This document shows positions 63,429 through 64,000 of a stretch of 64,000 nt of DNA, one piece after another. Position 1 is the first letter of the stretch. Each line of letters starts with the position of its first letter. Below the pieces are notes generated by a model. The model was not told where the DNA came from and did not search any database. It saw nothing but the letters and a program-made list of their open reading frames with translations. The position numbers were made by a program, and so were the translations under genes. The DNA comes from Vibrio sp. Of7-15 (lineage in GTDB: Bacteria > Pseudomonadota > Gammaproteobacteria > Enterobacterales > Vibrionaceae), in contig NZ_JAKRGH010000001.1 in the NCBI RefSeq assembly GCF_022347565.1, forward strand, positions 434,001 through 498,000. The letters run 5' to 3'.

Positions 63429-64000
63429 ATGAAGAAAATAGCGATGTTATTTCCAGGGCAAGGCTCCCAATATGTAGGAATGGGTAAAGCGTTGCATGAT
63501 GAAAATCAGCGAGTTCGAGACCTTTTTGATGAAGCGTCTGACGTGTTGGGAATGGATATGAAAGCCCTTTGTTTTGAAGGGCCTTCAGACGCACTTAACA
63601 GCACTGAAAATACACAGCCCGCAATACTGCTTTGCAGCGTTGCAAGCTTCAAAGTGTTCGAGCAAGAGACGGGACTGCGTCCCCATATCGTCGCAGGCCA
63701 TAGCTTGGGCGAAATCAGTGCATTGGTATGCGCAGGTGTATTGACATTATCTGATGGTCTGATGCTCGCAAGGCAAAGGGGCTTGGCGATGTCTGAATGT
63801 GCAAAACCGGATGAAACCGGCATGTCTGCCATCACCAAACTTGAGCGTGAGCAGGTGGAAAAGATCTGCGGTGAGTTTGCAGGCTTTGGCGAATCGTTTG
63901 TCGTAGCCAATTACAACTCTCCACGTCAACTGGTACTTTCTGGCGACACCACGCATCTGGATAAGGTTGGAGAACGTTTGAAAGAAGAAGGCGCTTCGGT
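63429..64000 (+). CDS. Discrete FabD-like acyltransferase, cut by window edge
   Basis: The start and first 190 residues of a malonyl-CoA:ACP transacylase-type protein: LFPGQGSQYVGMGKAL, the active-site AGHSLGE and NYNSPRQLVLSG. It begins 9 bases after the PKS-NRPS stop and is in the same operon. It may load the extender unit from the discrete ACP, proofread, or serve another module beyond the window. The 3' part is not visible. Confidence 0.88.
   Translation, partial: MKKIAMLFPGQGSQYVGMGKALHDENQRVRDLFDEASDVLGMDMKALCFEGPSDALNSTENTQPAILLCSVASFKVFEQETGLRPHIVAGHSLGEISALVCAGVLTLSDGLMLARQRGLAMSECAKPDETGMSAITKLEREQVEKICGEFAGFGESFVVANYNSPRQLVLSGDTTHLDKVGERLKEEGAS

Noticed and set aside
1-64000. tRNA, rRNA genes and CRISPR arrays
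   Set aside because: I looked for clover-leaf, rRNA and regularly spaced repeat patterns by eye and found none; a covariance-model search could still find a missed RNA.

Overview
The window looks like a chromosome segment of a Vibrionaceae gammaproteobacterium (Vibrio, Photobacterium or a close relative). The assignment rests on family-level recognition of inosine-guanosine kinase (gsk), GMP reductase (guaC), a DUF496 protein, CheV, a PepSY/response regulator/histidine kinase operon resembling CarRS/VprAB, a prophage switch region of the Vibrio P2-like (K139-type) kind, and integron attC sites. The genus cannot be settled from the sequence alone.

Region 1 (1-20.6 kb) is mostly ordinary chromosome: a GGDEF protein cut by the left edge, a DEAD-box RNA helicase, a YjiH-type membrane protein, an ABC-class ATPase, a two-component operon, a MOSC/ferredoxin-reductase/2Fe-2S fusion, a receiver-CheC-like protein with a PAS partner, an RlmJ-family methyltransferase, a DUF496 protein, CheV, a parvulin PpiC, gsk, an OpuAC-type binding protein and guaC. 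Most transcription units end in clear intrinsic terminators. A consensus promoter runs straight into a perfect hairpin 90 bp upstream of guaC.

Region 2 (20.5-38.4 kb) is an accessory island inserted just downstream of guaC. Two 190-bp direct repeats each carry a copy of the guaC terminator region plus a remnant of a P2-type integrase gene. Between the remnants lies the left arm of a decayed P2-like prophage: an integrase with a nonsense codon, a CI-type repressor, a Cox-like protein, a CII-like protein, small early genes and a DUF3850 protein. Its cargo comprises an AAA+ ATPase/subtilisin-like protease pair of the IetAS anti-phage type behind an operator-like palindrome, an unknown 262-aa gene, and a large coiled-coil membrane protein in an operon with the repressor. 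The right part of the island is a patchwork: a high-GC lipoprotein gene, integron gene cassettes with attC sites but no integrase (one encodes a PhoD-like phosphatase), a beta-barrel-like protein, an orphan LexA box, an Ogr/Delta zinc-finger fragment, a degenerate IS1 and a third integrase fragment. A ten-repeat Sel1 lipoprotein and a chimeric IS982/IS256 transposase remnant follow.

Region 3 (41.2-64 kb) is a biosynthetic gene cluster cut by the right edge. It holds two related phosphopantetheinyl transferases, one degenerate in two motifs; an outer-membrane beta-barrel protein; a minus-strand operon for a thiolase, an FkbK-like dehydrogenase and an FkbH-like HAD/GNAT protein; a LolA-like/ABC permease/ABC ATPase export operon; and a plus-strand operon for an FkbJ-like ACP, an FkbI-like acyl-CoA dehydrogenase, a 2954-aa PKS-NRPS (ACP-KS-AT-ACP-aminotransferase-C-A-PCP-partial C) and a discrete acyltransferase. 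FkbH/I/J/K without a visible O-methyltransferase is the gene set for hydroxymalonyl-ACP. The A-domain residues read DILQIGVVW, close to glycine-activating codes. I infer a lipopeptide- or polyamine-like product containing an alpha-hydroxy-beta-amino acyl-glycine unit, exported by the Lol-like system. This cluster and the prophage cargo are the most interesting parts of the window.
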